A stretch of DNA of 64,000 nucleotides from Aeromicrobium sp. Root344 (GTDB lineage: Bacteria; Actinomycetota; Actinomycetes; Propionibacteriales; Nocardioidaceae). This document shows positions 63,910 to 64,000 of the stretch, piece after piece. The DNA lies in NCBI RefSeq assembly GCF_001425755.1, contig NZ_LMDH01000001.1:2390167-2454166 (forward strand), read 5' to 3'. The notes under the pieces were generated by a model. That model did not search any database, was not told the DNA's origin, and worked only from the letters and a program-made list of their open reading frames with translations. Within the stretch, counting starts at the first letter, position 1, and each line of letters opens with the position of its first letter. Both the position numbers and the translations under genes were made by a program.

Positions 63910-63983
63910 GCTCCCGTAGCCCAACCGGCAGAGGCAGATGGCTTAAACCCGTCACAGTGTGGGTTCGACCCCCACCGGGAGCA
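63910..63983 (+). tRNA. Atypical tRNA with anticodon UAA (Leu by codon)
   Basis: Acceptor GCTCCCG/CGGGAGC, anticodon arm GATGG-CTTAAAC-CCGTC (anticodon TAA) and T arm GTGGG-TTCGACC-CCCAC fold well. The variable region is only five nt (ACAGT), whereas tRNA-Leu normally has a long arm, and the D stem is only three pairs. CCA is not encoded. TAGGCT (63897-63902) fits a promoter. Identity as a true leucine tRNA is doubtful. Confidence 0.65.
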
Positions 63984-64000
63984 CGTGGAGTGGCGGTTTT

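Overview
The window is high-GC actinobacterial chromosome. Leaderless promoters, GTG/TTG starts and gene order point to the Nocardioidaceae (an Aeromicrobium- or Nocardioides-like organism); this placement is inference, because no marker gene was compared. The backbone from pmt at 15.5 kb to ppx at 49.5 kb follows the order known from Mycobacterium tuberculosis and relatives: pmt, rsmI, metG, tatD, rpfB, rsmA, ispE, then glmU, prs, rplY, pth, mfd, mazG, eno, ftsB, DUF501, ppx. Accessory genes interrupt it: a DUF559 gene, rpiR-guaD plus a small protein, an amidase/methyltransferase pair with a MarR regulator, an APC permease, and a dicarboxylate transporter with its two-component system.

Region by region. 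0-7 kb: a Tad (tight adherence) pilus operon, with the end of a probable Flp pilin, tadE, tadG, cpaB, tadZ, tadA, tadB and tadC. 7-9.3 kb: a divergent pair, a GT87-like membrane mannosyltransferase and an OafA-type acyltransferase. 9.3-12.8 kb: a complete alkane-hydroxylation operon (alkB, two rubredoxins, rubredoxin reductase, TetR regulator) behind a promoter that carries an 8-bp inverted repeat. 12.9-15.4 kb: a three-gene minus-strand module of a secreted PKD protein, a MotA/TolQ/ExbB-like channel and a DUF2149 protein that looks ExbD-like. 15.5-34 kb: protein mannosylation, rRNA and tRNA functions, Rpf, isoprenoid and cell-wall precursor genes, tRNA-Gln. 34-49.5 kb: L25, Pth, Mfd, permease, MazG, enolase, FtsB, DUF501, DctS/DctR/DctA and Ppx. 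49.6-61.4 kb: an L-rhamnose regulon (LacI regulator, ABC importer, mutarotase, isomerase, aldolase-dehydrogenase fusion, kinase, 2-hydroxyacid dehydrogenase). 61.4-63.4 kb: a GntR regulator and an FMN L-lactate dehydrogenase with paired operators. The window ends with a small membrane protein and an unusual tRNA.

The catabolic parts fit together: rhamnose would give dihydroxyacetone phosphate and L-lactaldehyde, the fused dehydrogenase would make L-lactate, and the adjacent LldD would oxidise it to pyruvate. CRP-like sites lie before dctA, rpfB and the rhamnose operon.

Most unusual are (1) the PKD/ExbB-like/DUF2149 module, (2) a family of 15-bp palindromes GGTGGA-N3-TCCACC in three clusters with repeated spacing, two of them flanking a DUF559 nuclease-fold gene, (3) an identical-format element before two small stress-type genes, and (4) a tRNA with anticodon UAA but no long variable arm.
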